Assembly (NCBI RefSeq): GCF_938045595.1
Contig: NZ_CALIBB010000198.1
Coordinates: 1 to 5,803, forward strand
From: an uncultured Campylobacter sp.
GTDB taxonomy: Bacteria; Campylobacterota; Campylobacteria; Campylobacterales; Campylobacteraceae
DNA: 5,803 bases
Direction of reading: 5' to 3'
The position numbers were made by a program, and so were the translations under genes. Within the stretch, counting starts at the first letter, position 1. Every line of letters begins with the position of its first letter. Below the pieces are notes generated by a model. It was not told where the DNA came from. It did not search any database and was given only the letters and a program-made list of their open reading frames with translations. Positions 1 to 5,588 of this stretch are shown in pieces.

Positions 1-588
1 GTTTAGCCGCCACGACGAGAGTGCCTTGGCGAAGAAAAAGATCACGACGCCCGCCGCCAGCATCTCATATGCCATAGTTAGCTGCTCGCTCATGGCGATA
101 CCGACTAGCCATAGCACGATGATCGATCCGATCCCAAATTTAAAGAGTTGCTCGTTTTTTACGTAGCGGGAGTGCTTAAGTGCCGTGTAGCTCGTGCAGG
201 TGCGTAAAAAGCCGGGCGTAAGCTTAATGTAGTCGATATTAGAGAGCAGGATTTCTCTATTATGCGCGCCCGAGACGAAGGTGATCGCATAGTCGTTAAA
301 TTTATACAGCCCATCGCCGTCACTTCCTTTATACCAAGCTATACCGGCGATTATAAGTCCCAATAGCCCATTACTGTAACGCCCTCCTCCACGACTTTCT
401 GCGAAAAAGAGCTTATCTAAATCAAGCCCGGTTAAAACGCCGTAAAAAAATATAAAAGCCATCATCGTAACGGAGAAGATCACGATGAAGGAATTGTCGT
501 TTTTGACGCTAAATCCGCCTGTGCTCGTGGTTCGTGCGCCGCGGCTGCGAAGGGCGGCTTTGTAGTCTTTGGTAGTAAAAGTAGGCAT
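1..588 (-). CDS. Hypothetical multi-pass inner-membrane protein (3' end beyond window)
   Basis: I do not recognise this gene. A frame of 196 codons stays open from an ATG at 588 to the window edge. The start is supported by AAAGGA (594-599) five bases upstream. The N-terminus (residues 1-32, MPTFTTKDYKAALRSRGA...) is hydrophilic and basic. Hydrophobic segments follow at about 33-53 (FIVIFSVTMMAFIFFYGVLTG), 73-86 (short), 151-167 and 173-190, so at least three membrane passes are likely. Between the second and third lies a soluble stretch (about 90-145) with alternating hydrophobic residues (YKFNDYAITF, REILLSNIDYIKL). This faintly recalls the PH-like domain of some small bacterial membrane proteins, but that is a guess. 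It is divergent from the lipoprotein gene at 893 and shares the 589-892 spacer with it. The C-terminus is not visible. I am confident that it is coding, but its function is unknown. Confidence 0.8.
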   Translation of the reverse strand, partial: MPTFTTKDYKAALRSRGARTTSTGGFSVKNDNSFIVIFSVTMMAFIFFYGVLTGLDLDKLFFAESRGGGRYSNGLLGLIIAGIAWYKGSDGDGLYKFNDYAITFVSGAHNREILLSNIDYIKLTPGFLRTCTSYTALKHSRYVKNEQLFKFGIGSIIVLWLVGIAMSEQLTMAYEMLAAGVVIFFFAKALSSWRLN

Positions 589-656
589 TAGCTTCCTTTA
601 TTTCAGGGTTTCAAAACAGCTTGCGCGCGCTTTTAAAGCCCGTTTAAAACGGCGGA

Positions 657-664
657 ATTTTATA
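657..664 (-). promoter_or_regulatory. Possible -10 box for the leftward membrane protein gene
   Basis: On the minus strand this reads TATAAAAT, within a T-rich context and about 70 bases upstream of the ATG at 588. No -35 box is evident, as is usual for Campylobacter sigma-70 promoters. In DNA this AT-rich such a match is easily found by chance, so the call is weak. Confidence 0.3.
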
Positions 665-840
665 AAATTTCAGATCAAATTCGGATTAAATTTTAAATTT
701 GAAGAGGCTTTGAAATTTAAGCGAGTTTCAAATTTAAAGGATTTGAAATTTAGCCGCCGAGCTACGCTTAAAATTTACGCTTTCGCTTAAATTTATCAAA
801 ATTTAAACGCATAGCGGCGCCGAAAGATCGTAAATTTAGC

Positions 841-860
841 CAGGGCTAAACCCTGTTTTT
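841..860 (+). promoter_or_regulatory. Small hairpin with T-run overlapping the -35 region of the lipoprotein promoter
   Basis: CAGGG (841-845) and CCCTG (851-855) form a perfect 5-bp stem with a CTAAA loop, followed directly by TTTTT (856-860). In shape it is a minimal intrinsic terminator that could stop read-through into the lipoprotein gene. Its position just ahead of the -10 at 862 also suits a protein-binding operator. A competing complementarity, TTTAGCC (835-841) with GGCTAAA (844-850), overlaps it. The stem is short, so either role is tentative. Confidence 0.4.
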
Positions 861-861
861 A

Positions 862-867
862 TATAAT
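862..867 (+). promoter_or_regulatory. Sigma-70 -10 box for the lipoprotein gene
   Basis: This is a perfect TATAAT preceded by a T-rich tract (856-861) and followed by TGC. It lies 25 bases upstream of the ATG at 893. Epsilonproteobacterial vegetative promoters have a strong -10 and a periodic T-rich upstream region instead of a -35 hexamer, which fits here. The expected transcript start near 874 would leave a leader of roughly 20 bases. Confidence 0.6.
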
Positions 868-892
868 TGCACAAAATTTTAAAGGAGAAAAA

Positions 893-1411
893 ATGAAAAA
901 ATTTTTTGCTTTGCTTTTTGCGGCGCTATTTTTTGTCGGTTGCGGGCAGTCTCAGCCGAAAGTACCGATCGCAAGCGCGTATAAATTCAAGGGTATTACC
1001 TACCAACACTTCCAAAACCATAATCCGAAAAAATTTGTCTATCAATCGCCGGAAGCGGTCGAGAAAAAGTACAACGAGCAGCTTTTAGCGGCGTTAAAAG
1101 AGGCGAACCTGCTGGATCAAAACTCTACCGATGAGCTTAAAATTACAATAAAGCACCACAGGGGCTTTACGGGCGAAGCTACTCCGTTTCCTAGCGATAG
1201 AATTGGTGGTATAGAGTTTATCTATGAGGTTCAACTCGTAAGAAACGGCCAAATTTTAAGAAGCTACGTGCAAAATGACATCGAGCATTACGATCCGGGA
1301 TTTTTCGGCAATATGAAAACCATAGCGTTGCAAAATACAGACGATAGCTATGAAAATGCCGCAATTACGGCTCTTGTCAAGCATTTGATGGAGATTATAA
1401 AGGGTTTTTAG
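893..1411 (+). CDS. Predicted lipoprotein of unknown function
   Basis: The product is 172 residues. It starts with a type II signal peptide: MKK, a hydrophobic core (FFALLFAALF), and a lipobox FVGC with the lipidated cysteine at residue 17. Asp is absent at +2 (G18), so it is probably routed to the outer membrane, facing the periplasm. The mature part has a predicted helix (about 56-74, VEKKYNEQLLAALKEANLL), then strand-like stretches (ELKITIKHHRGF, IGGIEFIYEVQLVRNGQIL), and a C-terminal helix (about 152-170, YENAAITALVKHLMEII). This strand-helix layout recalls small YajG/DUF4410-type lipoproteins, but I cannot assign a family. The start is fixed by AAGGAG (882-887) five bases upstream and by the promoter just before it. 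It appears monocistronic, since downstream DNA is gene-free and the next gene is convergent. Confidence 0.9.
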   Translation: MKKFFALLFAALFFVGCGQSQPKVPIASAYKFKGITYQHFQNHNPKKFVYQSPEAVEKKYNEQLLAALKEANLLDQNSTDELKITIKHHRGFTGEATPFPSDRIGGIEFIYEVQLVRNGQILRSYVQNDIEHYDPGFFGNMKTIALQNTDDSYENAAITALVKHLMEIIKGF

Positions 1412-1810
1412 TGGTTCAAGGGCTTTGCATTGCAAACTAAACTGCAGTAAATTTTTAAAGCACGACTGGCTAGCGTATGTGGCGGTTCGCATGACCTAAA
1501 CCATCATAAATAGTTTTTGATGCCTTGTGAACTTCTAAATCGCGGAATTTAAAAACGGCTGCAAACCTGCGCGGTAAATTAAAGTGCAGTTTCGTAGAAA
1601 TTAAGAAATCAATTGAAATTGCAAATGGTAGTTTTGCTGAGACAAATTCTGCTTCCTCGTAGTCAAATTCTGCGTTATAACCCAAGCTTAAATGCTATAA
1701 ATTTGAAATTCCGCGGTACAAAGCACTTGTTAGGCTATGAGCGCAGCCTCTTTTGCAAAGCCTTTATGTTTCTGCCCTGTTTAAAATAGTACTGTGTGTT
1801 TTGCATTGAT
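1412..1810. other. Gene-free spacer between convergent genes
   Basis: These 399 bases separate the lipoprotein gene from the convergent PepSY-TM gene. Two minus-strand frames (1256-1492 and 1470-1685) are open. The first mostly overlaps the lipoprotein gene antisense. The second needs a TTG start with no ribosome site and matches nothing I know. Visible structure includes a small palindrome TTTGC-ATT-GCAAA (1424-1436) just past the lipoprotein stop, without a T-run. There is a direct repeat CAAATTCTGC at 1643-1652 and 1664-1673, and a distant inverted pair CGCGGAATTT (1541-1550) / AAATTCCGCG (1706-1715). No clear terminator for either gene was found. The region could be a decayed gene or a dispersed intergenic repeat. 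Confidence 0.55.
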
Positions 1811-2947
1811 CTATCTTATAAGCCTTTTTAAGCTCATCCAAAAACCGCTTGCGGCTAAAAACAAAAATGAAAGCGAAGATAGGCAAAATATAAGCTTGCC
1901 GATCTGCCCGAAAATTTCTCCCGAATGAATATCTAAAACTGCCATGCGTATCGTCATAAAACGCGGCATTTGCGCTTTCATATCGGCAAATTTAACATCC
2001 CTTAAAATTTCGCCGCTCATAGCATTGATCGCGATTCTATTAAATTCATCGCTCTCGTCGCTCGCAATCCCGTATATCGCGCTATATACTCCGTCTTTTG
2101 GATTAAGCATTATGTTAAAAAATTTAAAATTTTCACCGTGTTTTTGGGTAAAAATTTTAAACATCGCGTCGATCTCCCGTAGTTTGCTTGTATCCTTAAA
2201 CCCAGACTTTTGGCTAGGTTCAAATTTTTCAGCTTTGTAAATTTGCTCCTCGCCCAAAATTTTATTCGTTAGTCTTGCTAACCAGTCATAAGAAAAATAT
2301 AGCCCGCTCGCGCTTATAGCAAAAAGTATTACAGCCACATAGATGCCCGTGCATCCGTGGATCTGATAAAGCAGCGCGTAGCCGCGAGTTTTGAAGTTGA
2401 TCTTCAGCGCTTTTGTAAGCTTGCGTCTAAAAAATGGATAATAGATCAAAATCCCGCTTAGCAAAAGCAAAATGAGCCCTAGCGTGCTAAGTGCCACGAT
2501 TTGCCTGCCGATCTCGCGAGCCCCCTCGCCAAAGGCAAGCTCAAAGCCTAGATTTGTATGTAGGCTTAGCACAACGTTCATTATCCTCTCTTCATAGTTC
2601 TCGCCGACGATTTGTCCGTCATAAGGGCTCAAAAAATACGCTCTTGCTCGTCCTTTACCGTCTTTGCCCGCGACTTCGATGCTTGCGCCGCCGTCTTTTA
2701 TGCCGATTAGCTCCGGCGTGAAGCTGCTTTGCTTCTCGCCGAAAATTTTTAAAATTTCAGAAATTTTTAGGCGAGGTACATCTTTTTGGACGGCGAAAGA
2801 CTGCCGCTCGTTAATCGCGTCAAAAATTTCATCGTGATACGAGATGAAACAGCCCGACAAGGCGACTACGAGCAGCGGTAGTGCACAAAGCAGAGACAAA
2901 ATTAAATGGACGTTGAACCAAAAGTTTTTCTTTAAAACTCTCCTCAT
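1811..2947 (-). CDS. PepSY-associated TM protein, putative siderophore/ferric reductase (FoxB/PiuB type)
   Basis: This 378-residue inner-membrane protein has the four-helix PepSY-TM architecture. TM1 is about 13-36 (VHLILSLLCALPLLVVALSG), TM2 148-172, TM3 195-220 (IHGCTGIYVAVILFAISASG) and TM4 348-372. Periplasmic PepSY-like regions lie at about 57-115 and 255-320, each ending in the typical YDGQIVGE / MSGEILRD turn. Histidines at family positions (H14, H130 in SLHTNLGF, H197 in QIHG, H341 in DIHSGEIFG) are candidate haem ligands. FoxB-type members are known to take part in reducing siderophore-bound iron at the inner membrane. The gene lies 32 bases after the TonB receptor gene on the same strand, so the two are probably co-transcribed. 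The ATG at 2947 lacks a good Shine-Dalgarno. An in-frame stop two codons upstream rules out an earlier start, so translation may be coupled to what precedes it. The exact substrate is unknown. Confidence 0.88.
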   Translation of the reverse strand: MRRVLKKNFWFNVHLILSLLCALPLLVVALSGCFISYHDEIFDAINERQSFAVQKDVPRLKISEILKIFGEKQSSFTPELIGIKDGGASIEVAGKDGKGRARAYFLSPYDGQIVGENYEERIMNVVLSLHTNLGFELAFGEGAREIGRQIVALSTLGLILLLLSGILIYYPFFRRKLTKALKINFKTRGYALLYQIHGCTGIYVAVILFAISASGLYFSYDWLARLTNKILGEEQIYKAEKFEPSQKSGFKDTSKLREIDAMFKIFTQKHGENFKFFNIMLNPKDGVYSAIYGIASDESDEFNRIAINAMSGEILRDVKFADMKAQMPRFMTIRMAVLDIHSGEIFGQIGKLIFCLSSLSFLFLAASGFWMSLKRLIR

Positions 2948-2979
2948 CGTTCAAATTTCATCTTTAAATTTTGCTCGAA

Positions 2980-4959
2980 TTAAAAATTTACGTTGAAGCC
3001 GAGCTGAAATTTACGACCCTCAGCTATGAGGGCCCTGGTCGGTTTATCGTCTATTACTCTTTCGTTAAATACGTTATATACGCTAAAATTTACGCTAGCG
3101 TTTTTCGTGATTTTATAGTTAGTCCCGACGTCGGTGACGGCGTAGCCTTTAGTGTTTACATATACGCCATTTTTTACCCTGCTTATATAATTTACCTGCG
3201 TCCAGAAGCTCAGATCGCTATTAAAGTCGTAATCAAGTCCCGTTTTTATCATATAGCGCGGGGTGTCGGTCAGCGCTTTACCCTCGTTTTCGCCTGATTT
3301 TTGTTTTGATTTAGCATAGGTATAGTTTGCGTGAAATGCTAAATTTGATAAAATTTTCCACTCGCCGCTAAGCTCAAGTCCGTCTATGGAGGCTCTGCCG
3401 ACATTTACGTTTTCATAAATACCAAAATAGGTTTTGCCTTGATAAACACAAGTCCAAGTAGCGGGATTATTAAAATCCGCTCCCGATCCCCAGCCGCCGC
3501 ATCTTACGACGCTATCGATCTTGTCTTTGAAGTCGGTGTGAAAAACGGTTGCCGAAAGGCTTAGATTATCGTTATTGTCATACATCGTTCCGACCTCGTA
3601 ATTTACGCTAGTTTCGGGCTTGAGGCTGCTTCGCCCCAGTCTGATACCGCGTCCGTGATTTATCGGAATTTTTAGCCCTTCGGATCTATCGTCGATATTA
3701 GGCGTCGTATAGCCCGCCGATACGCCTCCCTTAAACGATAAATTTTCATTTAGATGATAAACGATGTAGCCGCGCGGCGCAAAGTGTCCGCCGTAGTCTT
3801 TGTCGTAGTTGTATCTTAAGCCCGCAGTCAGTGCAAGCGCGTCCGTGACATAAAAATTATCCTCTCCAAATACCGACACATCCCATCTTTTTAGATGTGC
3901 ATCATCGCTAAAGCCCGGCTCATTTTGTGATGAATCCAGCTTCTCATGGCGATACTGTGCGCCGAGCGTTAAGGTATTTGAGTCAAAAAGATACGAGCCT
4001 TGAGTATTAAATATCGTAGATCTTAGCCTGATGTCGCTTGCGGCTTGATCGGAAAAGGTTTTTGTAACCTCGTGCGATAGATAGGTATCGGTTAGAAATT
4101 TATCGTATCTTCCGCTATGCGAGAGCGAAATTTGATCGTCTTTGTCGTCTTCGTGAGTGTTATATCCTAGATACGCCGTTTTGCCTAGAGTTCTTGAGGT
4201 CAAGTTTTTCGTGTGTTTGTAATCAAGCGCGAGATCGTCGTTTTCGGTCGGCTTAAACATCAGCTTTGCGCCGAAATTCTTATCCGCGTCTTTTGGATTG
4301 CCGTAGTCTTTGGCGTCTTCAAATTTATGAAAATATCGCCCGTAAAGCGAAATTCCGAGTGCGTCTGGCACTATCGCGCCGCTTGCATAAAATCCAGTAG
4401 AGTAGCCATTGCCTATGTCTTTGTGCTGCGCGATATCGTAGTAACCGTTTATATTGGCGCTAGGTTCATTAGAAAAGCCCTTGGTGATGATGTTTATCAC
4501 GCCGCCCATAGCGTCGGTACCGTATAGAGAGCTCATCGGTCCGCGGATGACTTCCACGCGGGCGATAGCATTTGCGGGCGGGATGAAGCTTTGGATGCTT
4601 CCTTGCGAGCCGAAACCTGGAAATGCGCTCTCGCTGGAAACAGGACGACCGTCGATTAAAATTTTAGTATATTTTGAATCCATACCACGCATTCTGATAT
4701 CGCTTTTGCCCTTCATTGAGCTAAATCTAGGCGCGGAATATACGCCTGGTATATCCTTTACGATGTCGGCTACGTCTTTGTGATTTCTCTTTTCGATCTC
4801 TTTTTGAGGTATTACCGAGATCGACGCCGGCGCTTCTTTGATATCTTGCTCAAAGGCGGTGGCGCTTACGACGATCTCTCCTAAATCGGCCTCTTGCCCC
4901 CCCCATAGTTGTGCGGTTAAAACCGAAACTGCCACGAGCGATAAATGCAAACTGCGCAT
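2980..4959 (-). CDS. TonB-dependent ferric-siderophore receptor, CirA/CfrA-like
   Basis: This 659-residue outer-membrane receptor is close in length to E. coli CirA. It has a signal peptide (1 to about 21), a TonB-box-like segment EIVVSA (28-33), and a plug domain (about 42-160) with EAPASISVI (42-50), RGMDSKYTKILIDG (91-104) and the hallmark VIRGPMSSLYGTDAMGGVINIITK motif (137-160). A 22-strand-type barrel follows, with LKPETSVNYEVG (446-457) and a final strand ending in Phe (FNVNF). Resemblance to CirA is clear in the plug and in GEDNFYVTDALALTAGLRYN. This points to catecholate siderophores or their breakdown products, but the ligand is inferred. C487 and C504 probably close a disulphide in an extracellular loop. 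The start at 4959 is supported by AAAGGA (4967-4972) seven bases upstream. Eight G residues fall in codons 19-21, making it likely phase-variable. The gene is first of a two-gene unit with the PepSY-TM gene. Confidence 0.95.
   Translation of the reverse strand: MRSLHLSLVAVSVLTAQLWGGQEADLGEIVVSATAFEQDIKEAPASISVIPQKEIEKRNHKDVADIVKDIPGVYSAPRFSSMKGKSDIRMRGMDSKYTKILIDGRPVSSESAFPGFGSQGSIQSFIPPANAIARVEVIRGPMSSLYGTDAMGGVINIITKGFSNEPSANINGYYDIAQHKDIGNGYSTGFYASGAIVPDALGISLYGRYFHKFEDAKDYGNPKDADKNFGAKLMFKPTENDDLALDYKHTKNLTSRTLGKTAYLGYNTHEDDKDDQISLSHSGRYDKFLTDTYLSHEVTKTFSDQAASDIRLRSTIFNTQGSYLFDSNTLTLGAQYRHEKLDSSQNEPGFSDDAHLKRWDVSVFGEDNFYVTDALALTAGLRYNYDKDYGGHFAPRGYIVYHLNENLSFKGGVSAGYTTPNIDDRSEGLKIPINHGRGIRLGRSSLKPETSVNYEVGTMYDNNDNLSLSATVFHTDFKDKIDSVVRCGGWGSGADFNNPATWTCVYQGKTYFGIYENVNVGRASIDGLELSGEWKILSNLAFHANYTYAKSKQKSGENEGKALTDTPRYMIKTGLDYDFNSDLSFWTQVNYISRVKNGVYVNTKGYAVTDVGTNYKITKNASVNFSVYNVFNERVIDDKPTRALIAEGRKFQLGFNVNF
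4897..4904 (-). repeat. Poly-G(8) tract in the receptor signal-peptide codons
   Basis: Eight consecutive C on the plus strand read as G8 in the coding strand: two bases of Trp19 plus Gly20 and Gly21. At this length the frame is open (ON). With seven G, translation reads into a TAG at 4881-4883. With nine it reaches a TGA at 4850-4852. Both outcomes leave only a short aborted peptide. Coding G-runs of this kind are the standard contingency switch in Campylobacter, where eight is near the short end of the unstable range. Confidence 0.8.
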
Positions 4960-5006
4960 TATTATATCCTTTTGATAAAATTTTGCGAATGAAATTCATG
5001 GACGAA

Positions 5007-5012
5007 ATTATA
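5007..5012 (-). promoter_or_regulatory. -10 box of the receptor/PepSY operon
   Basis: This is a perfect TATAAT on the minus strand, 47 bases upstream of the receptor ATG. The position about 17 bases further upstream reads TAAATA, not a consensus -35, as is normal for this group. The expected start near 5000 gives a leader of about 40 bases ending in the AAAGGA ribosome site. A second TATAAT-like word lies directly before the ATG (4961-4966). It is too close to the start codon to act as promoter for this gene. Confidence 0.6.
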
Positions 5013-5027
5013 GCTCCGAAAAGATTA

Positions 5028-5044
5028 AATATTTATGAAATATT
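5028..5044 (-). promoter_or_regulatory. Inverted repeat in the -35 region, possible Fur operator
   Basis: AATATTT (5028-5034) and AAATATT (5038-5044) form a perfect 7-3-7 inverted repeat, and two further outer pairs match after one mismatch (5025-5026 with 5046-5047). It starts 16 bases upstream of the -10 box, where a repressor would block RNA polymerase. Iron-uptake receptor genes in Campylobacter are commonly Fur-repressed through AT-rich palindromes, so Fur is the natural candidate. The match to a GATAAT-type Fur box is only loose, and AT-rich palindromes arise by chance. Confidence 0.4.
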
Positions 5045-5442
5045 AAAAGGCGTTATCGCTATCAAGCATACTTGATTCTCCCGTGCAATCGCTAGTTATA
5101 GGCATTGATGAATAAAATTTTATTTGCTCTTGGCAGTTTAAGGAGCGAATGATAAATTTAAAGGCGCAATGAGCTTTAAAAATTTACGCCGCGTTGTAAA
5201 TATCAAAATTTAAATGCAGTGAGCTCGGGATATCTGTCATTAGTGTGCGCCGTGGGTTTTTGCAGAGAAATTTAATGAGACTTTGCGAAGCGTAGCCGAC
5301 GAGTATGGGGGCTAGCAACAATTAAATTTTCACTATGAATTTAAATAAGAGTGTTTTTAATACTAATTTTTCAAGCGTTAAGGTGCGGCTTACGGAGCTA
5401 GCGATAAATTTGAAACGAAGCTCGTAACTTTGTAAAACCGCT
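5045..5442. other. Spacer with short open frames, possible gene remnant or dispersed repeat
   Basis: No convincing gene is present. Between 5184 and about 5326 both strands carry short open frames with protein-like composition. On the plus strand 5244-5315 reads CAPWVFAEKFNETLRSVADE and then YGG before a stop. On the minus strand a frame from a TTG near 5326 down to a TAA at 5184 includes an 18-codon ATG frame, MTDIPSSLHLNFDIYNAA (5184-5240). Neither has a ribosome site. The block is loosely bounded by GAGAAATTTAAT (5265-5276) and an inverted near-copy at about 5320-5332. A short stem TAGCC/GGCTA (5293-5297, 5310-5314) lies inside. I cannot tell a gene fragment from a reiterated intergenic sequence by eye. 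Confidence 0.45.
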
Positions 5443-5524
5443 TTTCAAATCAAAGTGAATTTACGCTTAAAATCAAAGTGGGATAAATTCGGACAACTTT
5501 CCACTTTGATTTGAAACGTAAATT
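5443..5524. repeat. Inverted-module element beside the methyltransferase gene
   Basis: A perfect 15-bp inverted repeat TTTCAAATCAAAGTG (5443-5457) / CACTTTGATTTGAAA (5502-5516) encloses a further copy of its core, AAATCAAAGTGG (5470-5481), which itself pairs perfectly over 12 bp with 5501-5512. The two hairpins therefore compete for the same right arm. The left arm is followed by AATTTACG (5458-5465) and the right arm by its complement CGTAAATT (5517-5524), giving a crossing A-B-A'-B' order. On the minus strand the 12-bp hairpin is followed by TTTT, so it could end transcription of the methyltransferase gene. An operator or repeat-element role is equally open. Confidence 0.6.
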
Positions 5525-5533
5525 TTTATTTTA

Positions 5534-5587
5534 AAACGGCTTTAAAATACCTTTTAAAAGTTTAGTATAAATACCGTTTAAAAAGCC
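5534..5587. repeat. Second set of inverted modules just past the methyltransferase stop
   Basis: AAACGG (5534-5539) pairs with CCGTTT (5574-5579), and the overlapping GGCTTT (5538-5543) pairs with AAAGCC (5582-5587). Between them lie a perfect palindrome CTTTTAAAAG (5551-5560) and two copies of AAATACC (5545-5551, 5569-5575). As minus-strand RNA the GGCTTT/AAAGCC stem is followed shortly by a U-run, so a poor intrinsic terminator for the methyltransferase is possible. The loop is long and the stem only 6 bp. Confidence 0.35.
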
Positions 5588-5588
5588 T

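Larger units (their letters stand above)
589..892. other. AT-rich divergent intergenic region
   Basis: This 304-base spacer between two divergent genes holds no convincing gene. It is dense in AAATTT/TTTAAA words. Variants of TTTGAAATTTA recur around 708-740, typical of Campylobacter spacers. Other elements are a perfect 6-1-6 inverted repeat CCGTTT-A-AAACGG (640-652), an alternating GCGCGCGC run (623-630), and the promoter-like and hairpin elements listed separately. A 73-codon frame running 569-790 is rich in K, F and R and overlaps the start of the divergent gene. I treat it as a composition artefact. Confidence 0.7.

Noticed and set aside
569..790. 73-codon plus-strand frame rich in Lys, Phe and Arg
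   Set aside because: It arises from AAATTT-rich spacer DNA, overlaps the start of the divergent gene, has no ribosome site and shows no domain.
1424..1436. TTTGC-ATT-GCAAA palindrome as terminator of the lipoprotein gene
   Set aside because: The stem is only 5 bp, has a three-base loop, and no T-run follows.
1470..1685. 71-codon minus-strand frame in the spacer between convergent genes
   Set aside because: It needs a TTG start without a Shine-Dalgarno and resembles no family I know. Its composition is protein-like enough that a relic cannot be excluded, but it is not supportable as a gene.
2971..3297. Plus-strand frame antisense to the receptor 3' end, and similar frames at 4213-4527 and 4454-4783
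   Set aside because: They are shadow frames opposite a well-supported receptor gene, with no ribosome sites or recognisable domains.
4961..4966. TATAAT word directly before the receptor start codon
   Set aside because: A -10 box here would start transcription inside the gene; the box at 5007-5012 is correctly placed.
4960..5588. Idea that the adjacent Dam-like methylase controls the receptor promoter through GATC methylation
   Set aside because: I found no GATC in the spacer, and the enzyme's recognition site is unknown.
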